A DNA stretch of 6,087 nucleotides. Source: Comamonadaceae bacterium. GTDB lineage: Bacteria > Pseudomonadota > Gammaproteobacteria > Burkholderiales > Burkholderiaceae_C. The position numbers and the translations under genes are program-made. Below are positions 1 through 5,265 of this stretch, in pieces. Every line of letters begins with the position of its first letter. Within the stretch, counting starts at the first letter, position 1. The notes beneath the pieces were generated by a model. It was not told the DNA's origin, did not search any database, and worked only from the letters and a program-made list of their open reading frames with translations. The stretch lies in contig CANGOY010000129.1 in assembly GCA_947455585.1 (NCBI GenBank), forward strand, positions 1 to 6,087. The letters run 5' to 3'.

Positions 1-408
1 CACCGAGCCCACCATCCAAGCAAAGGTCAGCAACGTGTCGAGCGTGCGCGAGGTGTTCCAAAACAAAGACACACCAATGCCTGCCAGCAGCATGATGGAC
101 AGTGGCAATGTGGCCATGAACGCGTGGCGCACAGGGTGGCGCATGTCAGCTGCCACGGCGTTGGGGTGGTAGGCCAATCGCACCACACACGACAGGCACA
201 ACAACACAAACACCAACAGCGCAAAGATAGAGCCCACAAGGCCTAAGCCTAGGGCTGTGTCGCCAAACACATCGGTGGCACGCAACCAAGCGAGTGACAA
301 ACCACACCAGCCCATCACCATGGCAAACCACGCAGGTGCGAGGTACTCTAAAAGCGCAATCGCGCGGGTGATTCGACTGGGGCGATGCGTGGGCACTTGG
401 GTATTCAT
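1..408 (-). CDS. TehA/SLAC1 (TDT) family anion channel or transporter, N-terminal part
   Basis: Partial gene, open at the window edge. Reading the minus strand from ATG at 408-406 gives 136 uninterrupted codons to base 1. The protein starts with a short polar tail (about 1-18). A hydrophobic segment at about 20-42 contains LAPAWFAMVMGWCGLSLAW, which fits the first helix of the TDT family (TehA, plant SLAC1, fungal malate transporters). Further hydrophobic segments lie at about 52-78 and 98-117. Between them, residues 89-94 read MRHPVR, resembling the conserved (D)xRHPVR loop of this family. Family members are inner-membrane anion channels or exporters with about ten helices and 300-400 residues, so well over half is missing. 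The substrate cannot be told; dicarboxylate, sulfite, tellurite and chloride/nitrate roles all occur. The gene diverges from a LysR regulator 52 bp away, a usual arrangement for a regulator and its target. No Shine-Dalgarno sequence precedes the start. Family call fairly sure; substrate unknown. Confidence 0.82.
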   Translation of the reverse strand, partial: MNTQVPTHRPSRITRAIALLEYLAPAWFAMVMGWCGLSLAWLRATDVFGDTALGLGLVGSIFALLVFVLLCLSCVVRLAYHPNAVAADMRHPVRHAFMATLPLSIMLLAGIGVSLFWNTSRTLDTLLTFAWMVGSV

Positions 409-460
409 AGGGCAGATTTTAGGTTGAGGCGTGCATCGGCGCCCCGTGGATAATTCAAGC
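409..460. promoter_or_regulatory. Divergent intergenic region between channel gene and lysR
   Basis: These 52 bases must hold or adjoin the promoters of both divergent genes. On the minus strand a -10-like TAAAAT (bases 421-416) lies only 7 nt before the channel ATG, with no convincing -35 at 16-18 nt spacing. If it is used, transcription would begin at or next to the start codon. For lysR, a weak GGA at 448-450 lies 10 nt before ATG 461. I checked every T in the gap for the LysR-type T-N11-A core and found none within it, so an operator, if present, has diverged or extends into coding DNA. Confidence 0.35.
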
Positions 461-1417
461 ATGGACAAACTCAAAGCCTTTGAGTCTTTTGTGTCGGTGG
501 CCTTGAAGGGCAGCTTGACGGCTGCAGCCAAAGCTGAGGGCGTGGCACCCGCCATCATGGGGCGACGCTTAGACAGCTTAGAAGCGCACTTGGGCGTCAA
601 GCTCTTGGTGCGCACCACGCGACGCATCACGCTCACACACGAAGGCACGGCATTCCTCGAAGACTGTCAACGCTTGCTGGCCGAAGTGGCCAATGCCGAA
701 GCGAGCGTCAGTGCGGGTGGCCTCAAAGCCAGTGGGCATTTGCGCATCACCGCACCTGCGGGCTTTGGCCGTCGCCATGTGGCGCCCCTCGTGCCCAAGT
801 TTCACAGCATGCACCCAGATGTGACGGTGTCGCTCAACCTCAGCGACCGCGTGGTCGACTTGGCCGCCGAAGGTTTTGACTGCGCGGTGCGCGTAGGTGA
901 TTTGCCCGACTCATCTTTGGTGAGTGTGCGTATGGCCGACAACCGCCGCTTGTGTGTGGCTACGCCTGAATTTTTAAAGCGTTATGGCACACCTAAAGTG
1001 CCGAGTGACTTGATGCGCTTTCGTTGCTTGACCTTGTCCAGCGATGCCTCACAAACACGCGGTTGGGCGTTTCGTGTGCCTGTCGGTGGCAAAGCCCACG
1101 AAGGCGCAAGTCAAGAAGGCCAACTTCACGAAGTGATTCACCTGCGTCCCAGCGGCCCCATGGATTGCTCAGATGGCCAAGTGCTGCACGACTGGTGTTT
1201 GGCAGGCCACGGAATTGCCTGGCGCAGCACATGGGAAGTAGAAACTGAAATCAACAGCGGGCAATTGGTGCCGGTGTTGGAAGAGTTTGCTGCGCCGCCC
1301 AATGGCATTTACGCCGTGTTCCCGCAACGCAAACATTTGCCCCTGCGCTTGCGCTTGTGGATTGACTTTCTCAAAGACCATTACGGCCATGCCAACTACT
1401 GGAGTGCTGCTGCATGA
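461..1417 (+). CDS. LysR-family transcriptional regulator (CrgA/DmlR-like subgroup)
   Basis: A 318-residue DNA-binding regulator of usual LysR length. Residues 1-60 form the winged helix-turn-helix: MDKLKAFESFVSVALKGSLT, then AAAKAEGVAPAIMGRRLDSLE, LGVKLLVRTTRRITLT and EGTAFLEDCQRLL. The effector domain opens at about 92 with GHLRITAPAGFGRRHVAPLV and has FDCAVRVGDLPDSSLV at 139-154, a pattern of the CrgA/DmlR-like periplasmic-binding-protein-fold subgroup. Between W202 and about 238 the chain seems longer than usual for the subgroup. I chose ATG 461 because the protein then begins with the canonical LysR N-terminus; a GTG at 431 would add ten residues unlike the family. The gene diverges from the channel gene and its last four bases (ATGA) overlap the start of the deacetylase gene, so it is probably co-transcribed with 1414-3859. 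By family habit it should autoregulate and act on the divergent gene; the effector is unknown. Confidence 0.9.
   Translation: MDKLKAFESFVSVALKGSLTAAAKAEGVAPAIMGRRLDSLEAHLGVKLLVRTTRRITLTHEGTAFLEDCQRLLAEVANAEASVSAGGLKASGHLRITAPAGFGRRHVAPLVPKFHSMHPDVTVSLNLSDRVVDLAAEGFDCAVRVGDLPDSSLVSVRMADNRRLCVATPEFLKRYGTPKVPSDLMRFRCLTLSSDASQTRGWAFRVPVGGKAHEGASQEGQLHEVIHLRPSGPMDCSDGQVLHDWCLAGHGIAWRSTWEVETEINSGQLVPVLEEFAAPPNGIYAVFPQRKHLPLRLRLWIDFLKDHYGHANYWSAAA
1401..1417 (+). promoter_or_regulatory. Shine-Dalgarno and ATGA overlap coupling lysR to the deacetylase
   Basis: GGAG at 1401-1404 sits nine nt before ATG 1414, inside the last codons of lysR. The ATG shares bases with the lysR TGA stop (1415-1417). This is a standard signature of translational coupling and fixes the deacetylase start. 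It implies that regulator and enzyme share an mRNA. Confidence 0.7.
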
Positions 1418-2244
1418 CGCAACATCAAATCAAAGAAGTCGTGCTGTGCGCGGACGACTATGCGCTGAATGCACCTGTGTCCCAAGGTATCGTCGCTTTG
1501 GCTGTGTTGGGCCGTTTGAGCGCTACCAGTGTGATGAGCCTTTCGCCTCGTTGGGCCGAAGACGTGGTGGCCTTGCGTGATGTGCGTGAGCGCCTCGATG
1601 TGGGCGTGCATCTCGACTGGACCAGCAGCTTTGCGGTGAACGCAGGGCATGGCAGTGGCTTGGGCACGGTCATGGCGCGTGCGGCACTGCGGCTGTACAA
1701 CCCAAAACACATCGAAGACGAAATCGACCGTCAGCTCGATGCGTTTGAGCAGCAGTGGCAAGCCGCGCCAGACCATATTGATGGCCATCAACATGTGCAG
1801 CAATTTGCGGTGTTGAGGCATGCCTTGGCGGAGGTGCTCATGCGCCGCTATGGCAATGCGTCGAAACGTCCTTGGCTGCGCGTGTCTCAGGTGGCTCAGC
1901 CTGGCCTCAAAGCCAAGGTTATTTCTGCCATGGGGGCCCATGGCTTGCAGCAGTGGGCGCAGCGCCAAGCTTGGCCGACTGTTGGCCCATTGTTGGGCGC
2001 CTATGGTTTTGACGGCAGCATGGATGACTACGCGCGCCACATGCAAACGTGGTTGGCTAACGTGCCCCAAGACAAACCCGCCCTCATCATGTGTCACCCC
2101 GCCGTCTCGGCCCAAGCGGATGACGCGATTGGTACCGCGCGTAAACGCGAATTTGCTTACCTCGCTGGCCACGATTTTGTGCAACACATGTTTGATGCGG
2201 GCGTGCGCTTGGTGCGCGGCAGTGGCAAACCTATAGACGCTTGA
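1414..2244 (+). CDS. YdjC/ChbG/HpnK-family carbohydrate deacetylase, NaxD/LgmC-like
   Basis: A 276-residue protein of the YdjC-like deacetylase family, metal-dependent enzymes that remove N-acetyl groups from sugars. Visible family motifs in order: CADDYALN at 12-19 (the ADD pair of metal/catalytic aspartates), GVHLDWT at 64-70, HIDGHQHV at 121-128 (metal histidines), GAYGFDG at 195-201 and CHPA at 227-230. Known members include chitooligosaccharide deacetylase ChbG, hopanoid HpnK, and Francisella NaxD and Bordetella LgmC, which deacetylate undecaprenyl-phosphate-linked hexosamine. The last role fits best, because an ArnT-like transferase follows after 7 nt and a GtrB/ArnC-like enzyme and a GtrA-like protein lie just beyond; no hopanoid or chitin genes are in view. 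There is no signal peptide, consistent with cytoplasmic-face action. The start overlaps the lysR stop (ATGA) and has a GGAG Shine-Dalgarno at 1401-1404, nine nt upstream and inside lysR. Family call firm; exact substrate inferred. Confidence 0.88.
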   Translation: MTQHQIKEVVLCADDYALNAPVSQGIVALAVLGRLSATSVMSLSPRWAEDVVALRDVRERLDVGVHLDWTSSFAVNAGHGSGLGTVMARAALRLYNPKHIEDEIDRQLDAFEQQWQAAPDHIDGHQHVQQFAVLRHALAEVLMRRYGNASKRPWLRVSQVAQPGLKAKVISAMGAHGLQQWAQRQAWPTVGPLLGAYGFDGSMDDYARHMQTWLANVPQDKPALIMCHPAVSAQADDAIGTARKREFAYLAGHDFVQHMFDAGVRLVRGSGKPIDA

Positions 2245-2251
2245 GACAGAC

Positions 2252-3859
2252 ATGACCTCTTCTTTCTTTATCCCTTCTCGCTGGCGCATTTGGAGCTTGT
2301 GGCTCTTGCCAGTGTTGTTGCTCGTGTTGGCCGGTGTGCGTCCGCTGTCGATTCCTGACGAAGGCCGCTACGCTGAAGTGGGTCGTTGGATGTTGATGAG
2401 TGGTGATTGGCTCACGCCCCGTATTGACGGGATTCCGTTTTTTCACAAGCCGCCGCTCTTGTATTGGCTTGAGGCTGCATCCATGGCTGTGTTTGGCGCC
2501 ACACCTTGGGCGGCTCGCTTGGTGGTGGCCTTGCATGCGTGCTTGATGTTGGGCCTCATGGCGGCGTGTGTGCGCCACTTTGCGGGTGCTGATGTGGCGC
2601 GCCGCGCAGGCTGGGTGCTGGGGACCAGCATGACGTTTTTGGTGGCCGGCCAATATGTGAATACCGACATGATGGTGGCCACCTGGATGGGTGTGGCCAT
2701 TTGGTGCTTTGCCCGTGCCTTCATGCACGATGGCGGTGTGCATGCCAACTGGGCCCGCGCCGGTTTTGTGGCCTGCGCTTTGGGCGTGCTGAGCAAAGGT
2801 TTGATTGGTTTGCTGTTGCCCGGCCTCGTGCTGACGGTGTGGGTGGCTTACACCTGGCAGTGGCGAAAAATTTTGGCGCTGCCGTGGCTGAGTGGTTTGC
2901 TGTTGTTTGCCGTAGTGGCCTTGCCTTGGTTTGTGTTGGCCGCGCGTGAGCATCCAGACATGTTGGCCTATATGTTTGGCAAACACCAGTTTGGCCGCTA
3001 CACCGCCACCACGTTTAACAACGCACGCCCTTGGTGGTTCTATGGTCTGGCGGTCACCGTGTTGCTGTTCCCTTGGATTTTCTTCGTCGCTGCCGATGGT
3101 GTGCAGCGTTTGCGTCAACGCATGCGCCAGCAAGCGTCGGGTGACAACGATGCTTGGGTCGCGTTGTGCTGGATTTGGGTGATTGCCATTTTGGGCTTCT
3201 TCTCCATTCCCAATTCCAAACTCATTGGCTACGCCTTGCCCGTCATGCCTGCGCTGGCCACTTTAGTGGCCTTGTGGTGGACGCGCCATATGGCTGCGCG
3301 TACTTGGGGTGCATGGGCGTTTGGTGCGCTTTCTGTGCTCGGCATCACCGCTGCCACCGTGGCGAATGACTACGCGGGAGCCTACACCTCGGCGCGCAGC
3401 ACGCGCGGCGTGGCGCAAGCGGTGGTGTGTCAAGTTGGCCCTGGCGATGTGCTGGCCGTGGTGGACGACTACCCCTATGACGTGATGTTCTATGCCCAGC
3501 GTCAACGCCCCATCGAAGTGATTCAAGACTGGGTGCGTGAAGAACGTGAGGCGGGTGACGATTGGCGCCGCGAGCTGATGGACGGCGTGGCGTTTGACAA
3601 GCCAGCGGGCGCTGTGCTGCAACCCATGTCACGCTTGGTCGAGCTGCGCACGAATGAGCACGCGTGGGTGCTAGCGCCGCGTTGGCATCAATCGTTCAAC
3701 GCACAAACCTATATAGGTTTTGTTGAGGCGTACAACGATGGGTCGTGGATTTTGTATCGCGGCGTGAACCCGCAAGGCAAGTCACCGCGCGCGGCGAAAA
3801 GCCCAGAAGCGGCTGAGCAAAAAGGTCTGCGCGGATGCGAAGACCAAGGCCAGAAATAA
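2252..3859 (+). CDS. ArnT/PMT-family lipid-linked sugar transferase (LgmB/FlmK-like)
   Basis: A 535-residue polytopic inner-membrane glycosyltransferase (GT83/PMT_2 type; E. coli ArnT is about 550). These enzymes take a sugar from undecaprenyl phosphate on the periplasmic side and attach it to an acceptor, classically lipid A phosphate. After a first hydrophobic segment (about 13-30) comes the first periplasmic loop with IPDEGRYAEVGRWM (34-47), carrying the acidic residues usual at the active site, then FFHKPPLLYWLEA (63-75). About ten further hydrophobic segments run to about 371, including SKLIGYALPVMPALATL (322-338), a typical ArnT signature. A soluble, presumably periplasmic C-terminal domain follows (about 375-508). 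The last 25 residues (511-535) are charged, Ala-rich and encoded entirely opposite the 3' end of the gtrA-like gene, so they look like a late extension. The start is 7 nt after the deacetylase stop with only a weak GAG at 2243-2245, implying one operon. An amino-sugar donor is inferred from that neighbour. Confidence 0.9.
   Translation: MTSSFFIPSRWRIWSLWLLPVLLLVLAGVRPLSIPDEGRYAEVGRWMLMSGDWLTPRIDGIPFFHKPPLLYWLEAASMAVFGATPWAARLVVALHACLMLGLMAACVRHFAGADVARRAGWVLGTSMTFLVAGQYVNTDMMVATWMGVAIWCFARAFMHDGGVHANWARAGFVACALGVLSKGLIGLLLPGLVLTVWVAYTWQWRKILALPWLSGLLLFAVVALPWFVLAAREHPDMLAYMFGKHQFGRYTATTFNNARPWWFYGLAVTVLLFPWIFFVAADGVQRLRQRMRQQASGDNDAWVALCWIWVIAILGFFSIPNSKLIGYALPVMPALATLVALWWTRHMAARTWGAWAFGALSVLGITAATVANDYAGAYTSARSTRGVAQAVVCQVGPGDVLAVVDDYPYDVMFYAQRQRPIEVIQDWVREEREAGDDWRRELMDGVAFDKPAGAVLQPMSRLVELRTNEHAWVLAPRWHQSFNAQTYIGFVEAYNDGSWILYRGVNPQGKSPRAAKSPEAAEQKGLRGCEDQGQK
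3705..3720. repeat. Perfect 16-bp AT-rich palindrome inside the arnT-like gene
   Basis: AAACCTATATAGGTTT equals its own reverse complement. It lies in codons for the transferase C-terminal domain, 61 bp beyond the end of the convergent gtrA-like gene. It stands out as AT-rich within GC-rich coding sequence. It could be a protein-binding site or a weak bidirectional hairpin, or chance. Confidence 0.5.
3782..3859. other. 78-nt tail-to-tail coding overlap, codon-aligned
   Basis: The ArnT-like gene runs to its TAA at 3857-3859, while the convergent gtrA-like gene ends at TGA (plus-strand TCA) at 3784-3782. Both starts give the same phase, so codons lie exactly opposite codons over 26 positions. 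The overlap encodes the conserved GtrA C-terminus (helix four and RFWAF) on one strand and an unconserved-looking charged tail of the transferase on the other. No terminator hairpin is visible between the two operons. Confidence 0.9.
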
Positions 3860-4153
3860 CGCCAACCAGTCCGGCAAACTCAGCCCGCGCAGCAGCGCGA
3901 TGAACATCAGCTCGTTGGCGGCAAACCCCGCCAGCGCGGTGGCAGCAAAGCGGCGAAAGCTTTGCCACAGCCCCGTGTCTGCATCGCTGAAGCTCAAGAA
4001 GCGGTGGCCTGCAAAGCTCACCACAAAGGCCACGCAAAAGCCCGCCGCATTGGCCACTTCGGGCCACAGATAAGGCGCGGTCAACATGAACACCGCCATG
4101 TGCACCGCAGCGGCTGTGCCGCCCACCATCAAGAACCAAAAACCTGTGCGCAT
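3782..4153 (-). CDS. GtrA-like small membrane protein, putative polyprenyl-phosphate-sugar flippase
   Basis: A 123-residue protein with four hydrophobic segments at about 5-27, 35-55, 68-90 and 95-117, the size and topology of the GtrA family. Family-like details are FVVSFAGHRFLSF after helix two (43-55), the Phe/Arg-rich stretch QSFRRFAAT (64-72), and the C-terminal FLLSRFWAFRRAR, which matches the usual RFWxF ending. GtrA proteins are thought to help translocate undecaprenyl- or decaprenyl-phosphate sugars across the inner membrane; direct proof is limited. It starts 3 nt after the glycosyltransferase stop with no Shine-Dalgarno, so translation is probably coupled to that gene. Its 3' end overlaps the convergent ArnT-like gene by 78 nt. 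In this context it would move the lipid-linked sugar to the periplasmic face for the ArnT-like enzyme, analogous to ArnE/ArnF. Bordetella LgmD may fill the same slot, though homology was not checked. Confidence 0.85.
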   Translation of the reverse strand: MRTGFWFLMVGGTAAAVHMAVFMLTAPYLWPEVANAAGFCVAFVVSFAGHRFLSFSDADTGLWQSFRRFAATALAGFAANELMFIALLRGLSLPDWLALFLALVFASAQTFLLSRFWAFRRAR

Positions 4154-4156
4154 GGT

Positions 4157-5197
4157 TTAGATGGGATGCGGCGGGTCGTTGTCGACCACCTCGGGCGCCA
4201 CCGTTTTCACAGGCGCCAGCCCCAGGCCTGAGCCCCAGCGTTGGCTGACCAAATACATGGGGCGTTGTTTGACCTCTTCGTAAATTCGGCCCACATACTC
4301 TGCCAGGACACCGATGGACAGCAGCTGAATGCCGCTGAAAAACATCATGCCCACCACCAGCGTGGCGTAGCCCGGCACATTGATGCCCCAAATGAAATAC
4401 TCCGCCACGACATAAGCGCCATAACCCAAAGACAACATCGCCAGCATCAAGCCCGTGATGGTCAAGGCGCGCAGCGGCGCAATAGAGAAAGCCAACACCC
4501 CCGTCAGCGCCAGCGCAAACGAGCCGCGCAGACCAAAGCTGCTTTCGCCGGCGGCGCGGGGCAGCGGTTCGTAGTCAATCGCGGTGCTGGCAAAGCCCAC
4601 CCATGCGTAGAGGCCCTTCATGAAACGGTTGCGCTCGGGCAGTTGCTTCAAGGCTTCCACCACGCGGCGGTCCATCAATCGGAAGTCGCCCGCGTGGGCA
4701 GGGATTTTCACGCGGTTGCCCGCGTTGATGAGTTTGTAAAACATGCCAGTCAGTCCGGCGTGCAAAGCGGATTGGTCGTCGCGTGTGCGGCGAATGGCGT
4801 ACACCACGTCCGAGCCTTCGCGCCAACGCTTGAGCATCTCGGCCACCAACGACACGGGGTGTTGGCCATCCGAGTCCATCAGCACCACCACTTCGCCGCG
4901 CGCAGCGTCTACGCCCGCCATCAAAGCGGCCTCTTTGCCAAAGTTGCGCGACAGGTTGATGCCCACCACTTCGCGGTGCGCAGCGCACAAGGCTTGCATC
5001 ACCTGCGCTGTGTCGTCTCGGCTGCCGTCATTGATAAGCACGATTTCCACCTGTGAGCCCAGCGCCTGCAAAGCTTGCAGCACCTGCGGCACCAAGGTGC
5101 CTAGGTTCTTGCCCTCGTTGTAGGCGGGCATGACGCACGACAAGGTGGGGGTGTATTGAAAACGGTCGGTGGGGGAGAGGTCGTGGGCGTCGCGCAT
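4157..5197 (-). CDS. GtrB/ArnC-like polyprenyl-phosphate glycosyltransferase (GT2)
   Basis: A 346-residue inner-membrane GT2 enzyme of the GtrB/ArnC/DPM1 type, which transfers a sugar from a nucleotide donor to undecaprenyl phosphate on the cytoplasmic face. The GT-A catalytic domain (about 18-225) shows MPAYNEG (23-29), INDGSRDDT (55-63), NLSRNFGKEAALMAG (81-95), MDSDGQHP with the metal-binding D-x-D (107-114), AGDFRLMDRRVV (169-180), ERNRFMKGL (188-196) and GESSFGLRG (217-225). Two helical hairpin regions follow at about 228-270 and 277-300, then EYVGRIYEEVKQRPMYLV (300-317), typical of GtrB-type enzymes. About 25 C-terminal residues are Pro/Val-rich and unconserved to my eye. The donor cannot be read from the motifs; linkage with a YdjC-family deacetylase favours a UDP-N-acetylhexosamine (FlmF/LgmA-like role), while glucose (GtrB) is the alternative. 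It leads a two-gene operon with the gtrA-like gene. No Shine-Dalgarno precedes the start, and an ATG at 5210 is out of frame. Confidence 0.9.
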   Translation of the reverse strand: MRDAHDLSPTDRFQYTPTLSCVMPAYNEGKNLGTLVPQVLQALQALGSQVEIVLINDGSRDDTAQVMQALCAAHREVVGINLSRNFGKEAALMAGVDAARGEVVVLMDSDGQHPVSLVAEMLKRWREGSDVVYAIRRTRDDQSALHAGLTGMFYKLINAGNRVKIPAHAGDFRLMDRRVVEALKQLPERNRFMKGLYAWVGFASTAIDYEPLPRAAGESSFGLRGSFALALTGVLAFSIAPLRALTITGLMLAMLSLGYGAYVVAEYFIWGINVPGYATLVVGMMFFSGIQLLSIGVLAEYVGRIYEEVKQRPMYLVSQRWGSGLGLAPVKTVAPEVVDNDPPHPI

Positions 5198-5265
5198 GGG
5201 TACACATCATGCCAAAAAAATCACCCGCCCCGCGCAAGGACTGGCCCGCCCCGTAAAATCTAGCC
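5198..5265. promoter_or_regulatory. Divergent promoter region between glycosyltransferase gene and argS
   Basis: These 68 bases separate the divergent starts. Toward argS there is a -10-like TAAAAT at 5254-5259, six nt before ATG 5266, so a transcript would start at about the ATG. Toward the glycosyltransferase, the minus strand reads TGGCATGAT (5214-5206), an extended -10-like element 8 nt before ATG 5197. Neither gene has a Shine-Dalgarno at usable distance; AAGGA at 5236-5240 is 25 nt from argS. An exact 9-bp direct repeat CCCGCCCCG lies at 5224-5232 and 5245-5253. A seven-A tract occupies 5214-5220. Promoter elements are read by eye only. Confidence 0.4.
5224..5253. repeat. 9-bp direct repeat, 21-bp period
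   Basis: CCCGCCCCG occurs at 5224-5232 and again at 5245-5253, 21 bp apart start to start, ending directly at the TAAAAT element of argS. The spacing is about two DNA turns, which would put both copies on one helix face. Because the region is C-rich, coincidence is plausible. Confidence 0.45.

Noticed and set aside
431..460. Upstream GTG start adding ten residues to LysR
   Set aside because: The extra residues are unlike LysR N-termini, while ATG 461 gives the canonical beginning.
409..460. LysR-type T-N11-A operator in the divergent gap
   Set aside because: I checked each T in the gap; none has an A twelve bases downstream within it. Only a loose TTGA/TCAA pair with a long spacer remains.
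1927..1944. Inverted repeat with 8-bp arms GCCATGGG/CCCATGGC and a 2-nt spacer
   Set aside because: It lies mid-gene in conserved-family coding sequence, has too short a loop for a normal hairpin, no T-tract, and is best taken as chance.
1396..2289. Long minus-strand open frame (297 codons) opposite the deacetylase gene
   Set aside because: It is an antisense shadow of a gene with clear family motifs; its translation is His/Arg/Gln-rich without recognisable domains.
2231..3133. Minus-strand open frame (300 codons) opposite the arnT-like gene
   Set aside because: The His/Gln/Arg-rich, low-complexity translation is typical of the complement of a GC-rich membrane-protein gene.
3740..3900. Search for an intrinsic terminator between the convergent operons
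   Set aside because: No GC-rich hairpin followed by a T-run was found on either strand; the region is coding on both.
3696..4391. Alternative minus-strand frame (231 codons) across the gtrA-like gene
   Set aside because: It is out of frame with both the GtrA-like and GT2 proteins and has a Cys/Arg/Gly-rich composition without family features.
4241..5056. Plus-strand open frame (271 codons) opposite the glycosyltransferase gene
   Set aside because: The opposite strand encodes an intact GT2 enzyme with all motifs; this frame is His/Ala/Gln-rich with no domain.
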